64,000 nucleotides of DNA from Incurvaria masculella (GCA_946894095.1 OX335659.1:565501-629500), one strand, 5' to 3'; positions 1-11,293 are shown, numbered from the stretch's first letter. The notes: generated by a model from the sequence alone, not told the origin. Translations and numbers: made by a program.

Positions 1-148
1 GATAACGCAACAAAAGCCAGTATTAATGCGCTCTATGACATTTCAAAACGTTTCCTCCGCACGGTAAGTGTCCCAACGGGCATCTTTACTGCTGTTATCC
101 ATCGATAAAATTACCGCTATGAAAGGCGCTTGTATGGAAACACCAATT

Positions 149-697
149 TTAAGGTGGCCCATCCCGCTCATCTCCCCATACAAAAGGGGAAAGAAGATCA
201 CGCCCATATTTCTTGTCATAGATCCAAAAGTTTGCTCACAATAGCTTTATTTGATCAAACTAGATGTCTGATGACCATTGGCATTGTAAAATTGTGTTTG
301 GTTTCTAAGTTATAAGGTCCGAAAGTTCGAATTTTTCGCGCGTTTTATACTATAACTTTGGAGGTGGATTACGCAATGAAAAAGAAAGAACATCGTAAAA
401 AGATTAGTCATCAGACATAGCTTATTTAATCAAGATTTATGATCTATTCGGTTTTTGTAGATTTTTGACTACAGCGGTCGTGGTTTACTTTTAGCTATAA
501 GTCGTTTTGAAATTAAAATTTTCGTAAATCTTACCAAATCACACACTATGCACATTGTCTTTTTTGTGGACATGTTGCATCTTCCTCATCACGGAGCTTG
601 TCTTATTCTTTGAACCAGAGAAGGTCCCAGAGCGCAACAGCACGGTTTTGTACCGTGCCCGCGAATGAGTTAGGGCCGCCGGGTTGGGCCACCTTAA
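149..697 (+). mobile_element. M1 MITE, copy 1, with TTAA at both ends
   Basis: The element spans 153-693 (541 bp). TTAA lies on both sides (149-152 and 694-697). The ends are inverted: GGTGGCCCATCCCG on the left, and GGTGGCCCAACCCG on the right read in reverse. A second copy at 48044-48585 lies in the opposite orientation and is 542 bp long. No transposase frame is present, so it is non-autonomous. TTAA flanks fit piggyBac-type target duplication. A TA duplication with AA added to each terminal repeat would fit equally well, so the superfamily is open. Confidence 0.85.
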
Positions 698-1520
698 GAG
701 GTACCTTAAGTTAATATCAAGAGGAATACTTGAGATTAAACTAACTTTAGAGAGCCTCCGGTCGAAATATTGAAGTTCTGGCGAACTCGGATCGAATAAC
801 TAATTATTATCAATTAATATAGATAGATAAAAAGAGTTTCGTCAAAGCTCTACCGACCGGTCATTACATTAATAGAATACAAAAAAAAAAATGTGCGCTG
901 AACAACAGGAATGTATTAATATAATACTTTTATATCAGGACATTTTTACATTCAGAAATAACGCCTGCTTGTATTGTATGAACGTATATTACTTTGACTC
1001 CGGTTATTGTATCGGTGCCCGCGACTTCGCCCGCAATAAAGTCCGGCGAAAAACAATTGGTATTTTTTCCAGCTTCTCTCATATTAAAGCCTACACATCC
1101 CTGAAGTAATGTAGTAAGATGGTCATCGAAAGAATAATCAAGCTATACGTCCGCTATACATCAAGTAATAAAACCGCATCAAAATCGAGGAAGGGGTTCG
1201 CAAGTTATAGAACCCCTGCCTCGAGGAAAGGCTACTCATTCATATACAGACGGACCCCAAAGGTTGTAATCTATAATAGTTGATGATTACTATTATGATC
1301 TATTTATTTTAATTCAAGCCTTTTTTTAAAATGCTATGTGTTTATGTATGTAATGTAGGTGTCTAGGTAGAACCTTGCAAGCTGATTTAGGACTACTTCT
1401 TCTTATCCTTTCACAAGTTGGTTGAGTTCCGATGACAATCCATTTTTATGGTAAAAACTACCTGAATCTCCAAAGGAACTCTTCAACAGTCACCAGCGAT
1501 TCAAATATAATAATCCATTC
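698..1520. other. AT-rich stretch, no gene recognised
   Basis: Only short unsupported open frames are present. A run of ten A's lies near 881. Fragments resembling 'aaggaact...caacagt' at about 1470, 1680 and 1805 recur at uneven spacing and may be decayed copies of one repeat. Nothing coding was recognised. Confidence 0.5.
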
Positions 1521-1636
1521 TAAGGGCCGAGTGCACGAAATAACAAAACATCAAAATCAACGTCAACGTCTGATTAAACAGGTCACTTTCTATGGACAGT
1601 ATGGAAGGAACTCCATGCGGTTCAATCGGGGCTAAG
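1521..1636 (+). mobile_element. M2 MITE, internally deleted copy
   Basis: It begins TAAGGGCCGAGTGCACGAAA and ends CAATCGGGGCTAA. These match the ends of fuller copies at 35985-36147 and 38499-38664. All share a CAAAATCAACGTCAACGT block. This copy lacks the central TGACGTGTTTGAACATTGAT section seen in the others. Confidence 0.7.
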
Positions 1637-2059
1637 TGTTACCATGACATAACTACTGCACTCAAGGTTGACTCCTGATGAAGGAACTCCTCAACGGTTA
1701 ACAGCACAGACACGAAATGTTGTGTTCGCATTTAATTGCAAAAGCGTATTCTAAGTTTCACCATTACATGGCTACTGCCCTCAGGGTTGAATTCCGAGTG
1801 CGGAAGGAACCGTTCAATGATGAACAGCATAGGTACGATATATTGTAAATGCATTTAATAATGATAGCTGGTTCGGATGTAAAGAAATATTATTATTTCG
1901 AAAATTTAAATATTTTTATAAATTTAAATAAAAATAGCGAAAATTAATATTTTGATATATATTATTGTGTTGTAAATTAGTTTGTCAAGAGGCTCGAGTT
2001 CTCGTTCTATCATCTCTCGTTCTCGTGACGTCGCCGTAGCCAGATTGATCCCGACACGT
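1637..2059. other. unannotated AT-rich DNA
   Basis: No coding frame or family was recognised, apart from decayed repeat fragments near 1660 and 1790. Confidence 0.4.
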
Positions 2060-2140
2060 GCCTGACACAAACACCCCGAGTCAGGAATCGAACCAGAGAT
2101 GCCTGTGAATGACGACCGACTGAGCTAAGCTTTGTCCCGC
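2060..2140 (-). repeat. tRNA-derived sequence (SINE head or tRNA pseudogene)
   Basis: Read on the minus strand there is an A-box-like TAGCTCAGTCGG, then about 23 nt further a perfect B box GGTTCGATTCC. A complete cloverleaf acceptor is not evident, so this is called tRNA-derived rather than a functional tRNA gene. Confidence 0.6.
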
Positions 2141-3251
2141 TATCGGTGGATGCCACTCGATTGAACAAGGGCAGAACGGGAACAACCTGCCGCTTGACAA
2201 ACGTCTCATCATCTATTAGTTAAGATAAGTTCCACGTTAGGATCTTTGGTGAGGGAGGGGTCACAGGTGATTTATGTATATGCGTCGGTTAGTATCCTGA
2301 AACCATTCGTATATATTTTTTGGAATTATGACAAAAGCTGTAATTGCATAATAGATTAAAAGAAGTTTTGTTAAAGGATATTTAAAAAAATTGGAAGTGA
2401 TACGTTTGTGACCACCTGCTTGCCTAATAAAAACGATATTTTAAAAATAAATCCACAAAATGTGTTCCTCAGTTCCGCTGAGCCTTATGTATCATCGATA
2501 CTGCATATGTGTAAGATAGCTATAGATTGTTTTGAAAAAAAAAACGAACTTTAATTTAAACCCGAATACGCTAAAATATTAATACACTTTAAATAATACA
2601 TACGTTACATACCATCACACTGCCTCCCCGGCATTTAATAACGGTGCTTATCGCGCAATTCACATTTTAAAATAAGACTTTGAGAACATATAGCAATGTA
2701 GTGAATATATTTTGAAGAATTGTTTCATTTAATTTATTTACGGATAATAAAGCCCCAAATAATTTATTTTCTCACACTGACACCAAAACCCAAGACGCCT
2801 TCGCAGCGGTTGGGAAAAACCAGCCCACTGCAATGTAGGCGTCCCCCCCTCCCCCCGCATGCTCGTATTATCTCATCAAACTCTACAATAATAATTACAT
2901 TAATATCTAGTAATTGGCAATTTGCTTCGCACACAACACCAATACAGGCCTGAGCTCTCAAGAGAGCAATATTTACCTGTCTGGCCTTACCTCTCCCCCA
3001 CTCGCACTGCTCCTCGCATACCGACCCCCGCGGCACCTGCCACTACAGCCTCAAGGTTATATATTTGCTGTTATAGGGCAAGTTTGTGTCTATGAATAAC
3101 AAAAAAAAAACGACTTCTTCGTTTTCTCATGGATGCCGTTGTCCAAACTGGACCAAATTGAAATGGGACCACTTTGTAAGCTCCAACTTATAAATAAAAA
3201 AGAATCATCAAAATCGGTTCACCCAGTCGAAAGTTTTGAGGTAACAAATAT
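2141..3251. other. unannotated, no gene recognised
   Basis: The DNA is AT-rich with a C-rich patch at about 2840-2870. The part from about 3115 to 3250 (ccaaactggac ... atcggttcaccc) resembles a dispersed moth repeat from memory, but no second copy in this window confirms it. The small open frames lack any recognisable domain. Confidence 0.45.
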
Positions 3252-3505
3252 AAAAAAAAACCGGCCAAGTGCGAGTCGGACTCGCACACGAAGGGTTCCG
3301 TACCAACAATACCAAAAAATCACGTTTTTTGCATAGGTTTTTTTCGCCTAATTGTTGTTATAGTAGAGACAAAATAAATACACCCTCTGTGAAAATTACC
3401 TATTACGGTTCATGATATACAGCCCTGTGAAATACAGACGGAAGGACAGCGGAGGCTTAGTAATAGGGTTCCGTTTTCACCCTTTGGGTACGGAACCCTA
3501 AAAAT
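3252..3505 (+). repeat. G1 interspersed repeat, near full length
   Basis: The start is the G1 head (A-run, CCGGCCAAGTGCGAGTCGGA) and the end is GGGTACGGAACCCTAAAA. The microsatellite is reduced to one GACGGAAGGACAG stretch. The length is a little under the best copies here. No protein is encoded. Confidence 0.85.
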
Positions 3506-3780
3506 ACTGTTTAGGTGGAATCCGAATCACAAACGATGAATCCTTTAGTTGCCTCTTACTTATTGTTATTTTTAGGGTTGAGATATTGCTAACTGATTGT
3601 AATGCATAGAAGTCGCTGTTCAAGTTCTAATAAATGAAAAACTCTGTTGTGTGGTGTCGGTCAGTTTATATGTAGTGATATAAAACAAGAGACATGGGAA
3701 AGACATAGGACAATAAGATCAGATTTAATTTATATATTCTATTTCATTTGACAGAATTAAAGTCTTGAACGGCAGATATT

Positions 3781-3919
3781 TTTTTTCCGCTACAACAAAA
3801 AAATAAAAATTATAAAAATTCAAGGGTATGCACAAAAAACCTGTTTTTTTGGTGTTAAATTTTGTACGATGGTACGCAACCCTTCGTGTACGAGTCCGAC
3901 TCGCACTTGGCCGGTTTTA
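3781..3919 (-). repeat. G1 repeat, head half only, inverted to the previous copy
   Basis: On the minus strand it begins AAAACCGGCCAAGTGCGAGT and stops inside the AT-rich middle. The 3' half with the microsatellite and tail is missing. It lies about 275 bp from the oppositely oriented copy at 3252-3505. Confidence 0.85.
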
Positions 3920-3940
3920 TATAAGAATTGGAAATCATTT

Positions 3941-4215
3941 GAGCCTCTCGTGGCCTAGTGGCGCGGGGATTGGCCTAGCGTACCAGAGGCCTGGGTTCAA
4001 TTCCGACATGCACCACTGTCTTTCTCTTTCCGAGTTTAATAAGTGCATTTAGTCACGAATGAAAAATTGTCCGTGTTTTTCATCCAGTTTAATGTAGCCG
4101 TGCTCATAAATGGAAGGTCCTGGCATGGCATTCCTTTGGGAATGTGGTGTATTAGGCTAATATCATAACGGTAGTTGTGTAGTATTAGCCATCAATGTCA
4201 GGTCGCAAAAAAAAA
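3941..4215 (+). mobile_element. S1 SINE with tRNA-like head, internally deleted
   Basis: The head has an A-box-like GTGGCCTAGTGGCG and a B-box-like GGGTTCAATTCC, followed by the linker GCACCACTGTCTTTCTCTTT shared with other tRNA-headed copies. The first part of the S1 body is deleted: the sequence jumps from TTTAGTCACGAATG to AAAAATTGTCCGTG. The conserved 3' part (GGTCCTGGCATGGCA ... TTAGCCATC) and an A-rich tail are present. It belongs to the same family as 33502-33858 and, reversed, 6838-7243. Confidence 0.85.
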
Positions 4216-4564
4216 CCAGCAATGTTTTTGGAAACACATCGCACTGATTGGCTTCTATCACGGGACGAACCTCAATCCGAGCCGTGTCAACATGCCGTGA
4301 AGCAGTCTACCGCAGCGTGCTCGCACCGCGGCAACTGCAGCCTGCAGCTCTGCGGTTGTGATGAATTTACAAGCTCGGCGACACACATTTAACGTCATAG
4401 CGCGACGTCATTCTCGGCAGAGTTATTCCAACTGCAAACATTTTCACGCTCCTTTCCGTACTCGCTGCTTGGAATATTCAGTTATACCAGGTGCAAATGT
4501 GTTTGTAATAAATACAAACACGAATGATTATGTCGTATATACGACAAAATCGTACCATTTATAA
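4216..4564. other. unannotated, moderately GC-rich
   Basis: No recognised domain. The stretch near 4255-4400 is richer in GC than its surroundings (CACCGCGGCAACTGCAGCCT) but has no convincing reading frame. Confidence 0.35.
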
Positions 4565-5045
4565 TTATTATTAATTTGATTTTGACATTAATACGTAAAT
4601 TAAATACGGCAGTATTTTGTGTCTATCATTTTGTATTGACTTGATACACTTTATCTGTATGAAATATGTCGTGGGCTACTTACATGTAGCTGTTAAGTTG
4701 ACGAAGGCATTTACACTCGAATAACCTCTCAATAAATACTCAATATGTATATTTATTAGGTTATTAGGTTTTAGTGTAAGTAATTTATATTTTATGACTG
4801 TTCACATTGTGGGTTGTTGTGTCATGTAGTTCTTAGTTATTTGCCTTGGACCGTTTTACCAAAAATTGTAAGTTAGTCATTAGTAATGAATACCTAAGTA
4901 TTCATTCATATTCATGTGGACGAAAAAAAAATCATAAATTATAGACCAGTGATGTTTATTTGCGGGTTCTTCTTCGCTGAATTGATCGAATCCGCGGATC
5001 AATCAAATTATGACATGATAGTTTGACTACCAAAATTTTAATAAA
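4565..5045 (+). mobile_element. L1 LINE 3' untranslated end
   Basis: It matches the 3' ends at 27576-28104 (minus) and 43255-43560. Shared blocks are CACATTGTGGGTTGTTG, CATATGTGGACAAAAA-like, TTGCGGGTTCTTCTTC, GAATCCGCGGATCAATCAAA and a tail AATAAATAAATGAA. No coding part remains, as expected for a 5'-truncated LINE insertion. Confidence 0.8.
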
Positions 5046-5445
5046 TAAATGAATATAATGAAATTTAAATGAACAAATACAATAAATCAGGTTAGAAGAC
5101 AAGTTATTCCTCATACCCACACACTTACATCAGGAGACCCATTCAGGTAAGAGTGAGATCGAGTTCGGCGCTAAATATGAACTCACTTTTAGAATTACTT
5201 CAAGTTTCCGCACTTCTTAAACGTCTTATAGTTTGGTAAAGATCTAGTTAGTCTCATGAATACGTTGGAAAGTGGAATAACAATTCAGTTATTTAACTAT
5301 TAATATTGTATCCAGCTATTTTTAGGATAAATCACACCCGAGCTCGAACGCACTCTTACCTGAAATGAGAAATACATTGTCTTCTAACCTGATTCATATT
5401 ATTTGTTCATTTCAATTTTATTTCATTTATTTATTCTAAAAACCG
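5041..5445. repeat. large foldback with arms of about 125 bp
   Basis: The left arm (5041-5172) contains AAATGAACAAATACAATAAA, CAGGTTAGAAGACA and CAGGTAAGAGTGAGATCGAG. The right arm (about 5322-5445), read in reverse, contains AAATGAACAAATAATATGAA, CAGGTTAGAAGACA and CAGGTAAGAGTGCGTTCGAG. Both outer edges run into AATAAATAAATGAA, which resembles an L1 tail. It could be a MITE or two fused inverted insertions. Confidence 0.75.
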
Positions 5446-5589
5446 GTAAACCCCAGCTCTAGATAAATATACTAATATAATGTTTTTTTAACATGGTGAT
5501 CCTATAATGTTGACTTTTGTTCGTTTGATTATTTTATGTGACATGTAAACCGAAGGAAAATTGCCTCCACAACACAGAGAATCCTAGTG

Positions 5590-5806
5590 TAGGGAGGGAT
5601 GTATCAGCCCAATACACCACATTCCCGACGGAGTTAGGTACCATGCCACGACCTTCCCTTAACGACCACGCTTCGTTGCCGCTTCAACCATACTTTTATC
5701 CAATGCGGTGGTACCGACCCGGGCGGGCTTAACTCTACCACCTATAAGGGGAAGGCTTATATGGGTTCCGAACCATGAAACAGCTCGCATTCGTATGCGG
5801 TAAGGT
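5590..5806 (-). mobile_element. S1 SINE, 5'-truncated
   Basis: Read in reverse it has the tRNA-type linker (TACGAATGCGAGCTGTTTCA), the body and the conserved GGTCGTGGCATGGTACC block. The tRNA head itself is absent. Confidence 0.8.
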
Positions 5807-5882
5807 TAGGTGACTACAGGCCCACTTTTATAATACACTCGGAAAACTTGCCATTTAACAGTATGCACTGGAATGAACCAGT

Positions 5883-6070
5883 CCTCGGCGCAGCGTCGTG
5901 AAAGGAGTGTCATTAGATAGTTTTCAGTGTATTCAGCCGGCCGACGAGGCGACGGCGGCGTCTCCGGTGCCGCCGGGAGTGAGAACGCCTCGGCAGCACC
6001 AATTAATGCGCTTTTCACGACTCGACTGCTTGTACTCCGGGAGGTCACAGCATTTTTGGTCACGATAAGG
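5883..6070 (+). other. GC-rich open stretch, possible exon fragment
   Basis: A plus-strand frame is open for about 60 codons, from after TGA at about 5880 to TAA near 6070. It is GC-rich in an AT-rich setting. It includes an acceptor-like TTTTCAG at 5926-5932 and the residue run PADEATAASPVPPGVRTPRQ. The minus strand is also open here (95 codons), so openness alone is weak evidence. An M5 element begins at 6040 and overlaps the end. No product was recognised. It may be a host exon fragment or chance in GC-rich DNA. Confidence 0.25.
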
Positions 6071-6588
6071 TAAATGGCTGAATCTGGGTTCACAGGTTAG
6101 AGAAGAACCCTGGGGCTGGCATAGCCAAACATGGCTAAAGCCCTAACCAAATCAATAGAAAAAAAAAGAACAACCCTGTGATGATAAATATGTCGGTCTG
6201 CCTGAGCCAAGTGGTTGCGTTAGCTAGAATGGCTGCACAAAATATATGTTGGTATGTACCTGCTAATTAATATATTGACTGTCTGGATATATTGATATTT
6301 TATAATTAAATACATAAATATACCTAAAGTTATAACCTAAATCGGCTATAACTACGAAATCCAACCAAACATTTATGTACTGTTACTTTCATGCTTCGCA
6401 ATTTGCAGCCATTTACCTTAACATATTTTTTTTGTCACGATAACTACTTTTTCAGGCCCTTTATCTAGGTAACGCAACCGCTTGGCGCAGGCAGATCAAC
6501 ACATTTAGCTTCAGAGGGTTGGTATTTATCCTGTGAATCCATTTTCAGCCATTTACGTTATTGCTACCATATTTGTCGCGACCTCCTA
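6040..6588 (+). mobile_element. M5 MITE, near full length
   Basis: The terminal inverted repeats are about 45 bp. The left end is GGAGGTCACAGCATTTTTGG followed by TCACGATAAGGTAAATGGCT. The right end reversed is AGGAGGTCGCGACAAATATG followed by GTAAATGGCTGAAA. Other copies are at 45269-45762 and 54398-54928, with fragments at 50130 and 62468-63295. No open frame spans it, so it is non-autonomous. Confidence 0.85.
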
Positions 6589-6734
6589 GACTATTGTAAT
6601 CGATGGCCGTTAAACAGTTCGTTCGCCATCTGGAGTTGGCCCAATAAAAGTCTTTCCAATTTGAAGCAAAGTTATTTCTTTCCGTGTTTGGGTACTATGG
6701 TAACGCGGAACTAATTTCATGTCCTTATTATACT

Positions 6735-6835
6735 TCTTGAGCCTTTTGCTGTCCACTGCTGGGCATAGGCCTCCCCGTGACGTCGCCAAGTTGTGCGGTC
6801 TTCTGTTTTTCTTCGCCAGTTGTGGCCAACTGCCA
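6735..6835 (-). mobile_element. RTE-like LINE 3' terminal fragment
   Basis: Read in reverse, GAGGCCTATGCCCAGCAGTG encodes EAYAQQW. This is the same C-terminal signature as the EAYVQQW of the L2 fragments at 32868, 36288 and 59999. Only the extreme 3' end of the coding region is left. Confidence 0.55.
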
Positions 6836-6837
6836 CC

Positions 6838-7243
6838 GTTTTTATGTACAGGACATGGATAGATACTATCAAATGTCATCATTATGACTAGGTTCCATAG
6901 AAGACACTTCTTCTTCTGTATTAGCCCAACACACCATATTCCCGAAGGAATTAGGTGCCATGCTAGGACCGTCGCTTAATGCGCACGGCTACATTAAACT
7001 GGATGGAAAACAAAAACAATTTGTCATTGCTGCTTCGCACGGGCGGGCTTAAACCCTACCACCTAGGAGGGGAAGGGGACCTACAGTTTTAGATGGATTC
7101 CGTACCATGGAGCGACTCGCATTTGTGACGAAATGCACTTATCCAACTCAGAAAGAAAAAAAAAGTGGTGCACGGGACGAGGATTTGAACCCAGACCTCT
7201 GGTATGCTAGGCAAGTCCGCTCGCCACTAGGCTACGAGTTGCT
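6838..7243 (-). mobile_element. S1 SINE with tRNA-like head, full length
   Basis: From high to low coordinate it shows an A-box-like GTAGCCTAGTGGCG, a perfect B-box-like GGGTTCAAATCC, the GTGCACCACT linker, the body with CCACCTAGGAGGGG reversed, the GGTCCTAGCATGGCACC block, and a tail at TGTCCTGTACATAAAAA. It is the best tRNA-headed copy in the window. Confidence 0.85.
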
Positions 7244-7740
7244 CAACCGCTGGGTTTCCGAAGGGTTTTCTTTTTTATGTGTAGCGTCTTCACTTCAAAA
7301 CTTTAGTTGCTTCAAAACTCTGCCACTTGAGCTCAGAGTTTGGTAACCATTTCATGGTATTAGTTGCGAATTCTAACTATGCTAAAAATATTGTTAATAC
7401 TTTTTCCTTTTAAAATATGACATTTTGTACAGAATCTATATGATGTAATATCTTTTTCTTAAAAAATCACAACATTTTATTTAAAAATCAAACGACCGAA
7501 TTAATGATAAACTCCAAACAGCTGGCTGCAGTCCTACGCGAGCCGATAAGCCGTGTCAAAGGTCGCTGGAGGTAATCTTCGAACATGATGGCAGTGGCGC
7601 CACGCCGCGGAGCCGCCGCCGCTAACTTGTCTTCGAGATAAGTTGTGTTGTAAGCTTCTTTTTTTTACCGACATGTACATTCATGGTTGAAAGTTATTTC
7701 CCGCTGAAGTAGTTGACTAGTGTTAGCGCTAAGAATGTAA
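7244..7740. other. unannotated, no gene recognised
   Basis: The stretch is AT-rich with one GC-rich patch at 7590-7625 (GGCGCCACGCCGCGGAGCCG). No family match was found within the window. Confidence 0.4.
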
Positions 7741-8065
7741 GCCTAAATAAATATATTGTTAATACTGGACATGACAACTGTCATGATATTAGACCAACTT
7801 ACCACATGGGAACGAGCCATGCCAAGATCTTCCTTATATTGCTTAGCCACATTGAACTGGACTGAAAACACGTTCATTGCCGTTACGACCATCTTTCCAC
7901 ACAACACGATGGTAACAAATCGGGCGGGATTACTACCACCTAGTAAGAGAAGGAAATCTAAAGTCTAACATGGATTCCAAATAAATGTAGAGCTCGCGTT
8001 TATGACGAAATACACTTATCTAACTCAGAAAAAGGAATAAAGTGGTGCATAAAACTCTGAAGAAA
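7741..8065 (-). mobile_element. S1 SINE, head truncated
   Basis: Body and linker of the tRNA-headed type are readable in reverse from about 8065 (GCACCACTTTATTCC) down to the tail. The A and B boxes are lost. Confidence 0.8.
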
Positions 8066-8224
8066 TAAAAGTCCTCTTTCCGTGTTCTTCTCTACCATCG
8101 CCTAACGCACAGCGTGCTAGCAAAACACCCATCAACTGTCGATAATTCTGAAATAAGAAATAACCGATTTTAGTTTAAATCCTTTATCTATGTTAGGTTA
8201 TGAAACCCCAATTTAACCCTAATT

Positions 8225-8460
8225 TAATTTAATGTTTTTGGATATAATTTTGGTACTTTTATTGATTTGATATTACATTACGTTTTAATTGATTTTTAAA
8301 ATTATTAATATTGCACTTTGTTTTATTTGATATTGTATTTTGTTTTAATTTGATTTTCAAACGTATTTATATTGTACTTTGTTTGATTTGATATTGCATT
8401 GTGCTTTAATTTGATTTTAAAAATTAATAACATTGTATTTTGTTTGATTTGAAATTTAAA
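8225..8460. repeat. AT-rich minisatellite, about 61-bp unit, nearly 4 copies
   Basis: The phrase GATTTGATATT(A/G)(C/T)ATT recurs at 8264, 8324, 8384 and, decayed, 8446, giving a 60-61 bp period. Units share TTTTAATTTGATTTT and ATTGTACTTTGTTT. Confidence 0.7.
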
Positions 8461-9100
8461 TCAGATTTAAAAAAAATGTACTTATTTTTATTCAATGTTG
8501 TATTTTTTTTAATGTGGTATTTTATTTTGTTTTCATTTGATATTGGATAATGTGTTAACATAAAATTCTTATTTATCTTATTAACATCTTATTAATAATT
8601 AAATAAATAAATATGTAATCTAAACGTTTGTGATCGTTTATTACATGTCCTTAATACTCTTGCTTCTCATCCTATATAAATCAATATATATTCGAACTCT
8701 TGAAGCTCAGAATAATTTATTTTTTTATGTAACCTTAAATTTCTTTCTTTTACTCGTGCTGTTTTGCTGTTACAAACATGTTTCTATTTCAGTTAATTTT
8801 GTGTTTATGATTACTTTTGTGTAGCATCAATATTATTTTATGTTACAGAGATAACGTAGTGGAGGGAGATTCCTTGTTATTTATTTAATAGTGTTGTTGT
8901 TTATGTTTTATGTATTTATCTCTGTGTTTTCTCCTAAACAAATACATTTTGTGTAACTTTACAAGCTTGGTAAAACACTGGAAATCGTTTTCAATGACGC
9001 TGGTAAATAATAATAATTAAAATCCATGAACTACAAAATGAGCAAAACTTTATTCATATCAAAACGAGCACTTCTCACGTACATAGGTAAGCGTAGCATT
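8461..9100. other. AT-rich, no gene recognised
   Basis: T-rich single-strand composition continues from the minisatellite. A small hydrophobic frame at 8630-8824 is a low-complexity product of TTT/TTA codons and is not supported. Confidence 0.4.
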
Positions 9101-9330
9101 AAACACCTGATTATAGGCGCGTAATCAGTTCGGCGAGACCTCGCGCGGGATTAGGCTGATCCCTCGCACCGTAACGGAGGCAGATCCGATGTAATGAGGT
9201 TCTGTTTAAGTCCCCACCAGCCCTTGCCGCGTGCGGCTGGAGCGGGTTCCGACTACGGGTAATGTTGCGTCAGTAATGACTTCTTTGGGTTCCTGTAATA
9301 CCGCGCTAATGCCCGTTTAGGACGTGCGCG
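9101..9330. other. GC-richer island, unassigned
   Basis: CpG content is raised compared with the flanks (GCGAGACCTCGCGCGGGATT, CTTGCCGCGTGCGGCTGGAG). No open frame, tRNA boxes or second copy was found. It may be a decayed repeat or a regulatory patch. Confidence 0.3.
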
Positions 9331-10805
9331 TCAAGTTTCAGTCTAACCCTACGTTCCGATGTGCGTACATTGTAAAGATCGCAGATAAAGCGAATACAGC
9401 ATATTTGCATTGCATTGCATATTGCACAGCATACTTGTGTTCCGAATTTATATCACTGCTCATAGCCACAATCTCGCGATATCAAATCGGAACGAATTTA
9501 AGCAGACATATGTGTCAGAGCCTAACCTAACTTCCTCGAAAATGCCTTGTAAGTTTTGAGAATGGTTATTTCAGAACTGCCTAACCAGACTAACAAACGG
9601 CGAAAGGCCTTCGTTATTTCAGAATACAAGTGCATACGATTAGAGAACTACAGATAAACACGCTTAATGACAGCTCGATGACAGATCTGTGTACACTTCA
9701 AATGTGACAGCGTACACAGCGCACATTCTCTCAACAGTGCGCGCTTTGTACGATCTGTGTTTAGAGCTACGTCCCTAATGTCAAAATGACGTTCACGGAA
9801 GTAAACATAAGCAATTCGGACGCGTACATTGTTGCATTCTCTGCAATATACGCATTTCGGTAGGCAGTGTAAATTTCGCGTTGAACAGGCGGCCTGTTTA
9901 TACCTCCAGCTTGTCATCGCTGGCGTAGAGATTTCTACACACGTTTTGTGTGTGATGAGGAGTGTTCTCAGAATGATAGAAGGCAAGCCGACTAGAACCG
10001 ACGACGGCGACACTGCATGTTCACGCTCGTTACTCGCCTGAGTCGACGCTGCCCTACTCCCGAATCTGGTGACATTTTCGAAGTGAAAATTCTCAACGCA
10101 ATCGTGAAGTTATTGGAAATCAAAGATTTGATAATTTAAGATATGCATTCTTTGAATAGCCACGGCACAATTATGCAGGGTGATTGCCATTACACTAGCC
10201 TGTCCCTATAAAAGTCGTCAATTTTTTTTATTTTATCACTTTGTTTAGCAAGAAAGTTTTATTCTATTGTCCGTATGTTTTTATTTTTGTAAACATCTGT
10301 ATTTTTCAGTACAAAAATCGAAAATGAAAGTAAAAAGACACAACTCTTTTTCAATGTTTATTACCCAACATTGTTCAATCTAAAAGGTGTACTGAAAAAT
10401 TTAAACATACAGACGTAGATTTTGAAAATATATTTTAGAATCAAAAATTAAAAAATTAAAAACCTATTAAAATCTAAAAATATCACCCCCCGTAGTATGG
10501 GGAAATGATATGGTAACGTCTATTTAACATTTTAAGCGTTACGAAATGGGAATATTAAGATACGTGGCTGGGGAACCAGGAGTGGAGGAGAGTGCTCCAG
10601 CAGCATCTCTCTCTTACTAATGCACTAGTGTTGAAATGGAATACCTGAAGAGTCTGTATTCCCGAATCAACCAGGTGTCATGACAGGACCTTTTAGCATC
10701 AAGAATTTGCTGTTTCGTTCAAAATCATTTCTATGCGGCGATGTCATCACCCACCGTAAGTAGGAAACGTGACATAGGGTTTTTAAATAGTTCCGTAACA
10801 TGGGG
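9331..10805. other. unannotated, no gene recognised
   Basis: A 121-codon minus-strand frame at 9648-10013 has no recognised domain and opposes a 70-codon plus frame. No repeat family was identified. Confidence 0.35.
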
Positions 10806-10807
10806 TC

Positions 10808-10927
10808 TAAGGTTGGAGTACACGATATCTGGTTAAAGTTAATGTTATTAATAATATTTATTTGTCTTGATATATCTATCTTAACCATAACATAAACGTT
10901 AACCAGAAATGGTGCACTCCAGTCTTA
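10808..10927. repeat. 120-bp foldback (small MITE or hairpin)
   Basis: The left arm TAAGGTTGGAGTACACGATA and the right arm reversed TAAGACTGGAGTGCACCATT pair over about 38 bp, followed by CTGGTTAAAGTTAATGTT / CTGGTTAACGTTTATGTT. The loop is about 40 nt and AT-rich. Confidence 0.7.
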
Positions 10928-10929
10928 AT

Positions 10930-11293
10930 CTGGAGGGTTACCATGGTATGTTAAATCGCCGGGTGAACAGCAGGGGAACAGGCTAGATAGTCAATAAATC
11001 TGTTTTTTTTTTGCATTTTTTAACATGCTAATTGCCTCACAGCATGTTATTCAGCTCATCCCCGTTTTCACCAGCTCTAGCTACCTGAAATCCGATAGTT
11101 AACTTTAGGTTACATTGCATATTTGTATAGTTAGGTAACTTTGGGAGGTGGTGAAACGGAACGTAAGTGAACTGAAACCATTTCGTTCATTACCAATTGG
11201 CAATGTACGAAATGAAACGCATCAGATTTTATCACTCTATTGCGCCTTCACCCGCTGTTCACTGGCGAGTTATTTACCATGGTAACCCTCCAG
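10930..11293. mobile_element. M8 MITE, complete copy
   Basis: Terminal inverted repeats: left CTGGAGGGTTACCATGGTAT, then AAATCGCCGGGTGAACAGC. Right reversed CTGGAGGGTTACCATGGTAA, then ATAACTCGCCAGTGAACAGC. Relatives are at 33200-33431, 34345-34432 and 42985-43055. It directly abuts the foldback at 10808-10927. Confidence 0.75.

Noticed and set aside
9648..10013. 121-codon minus frame, cysteine-containing
   Set aside because: No recognisable motif spacing (for example zinc finger), no conservation evidence, opposed by another frame.
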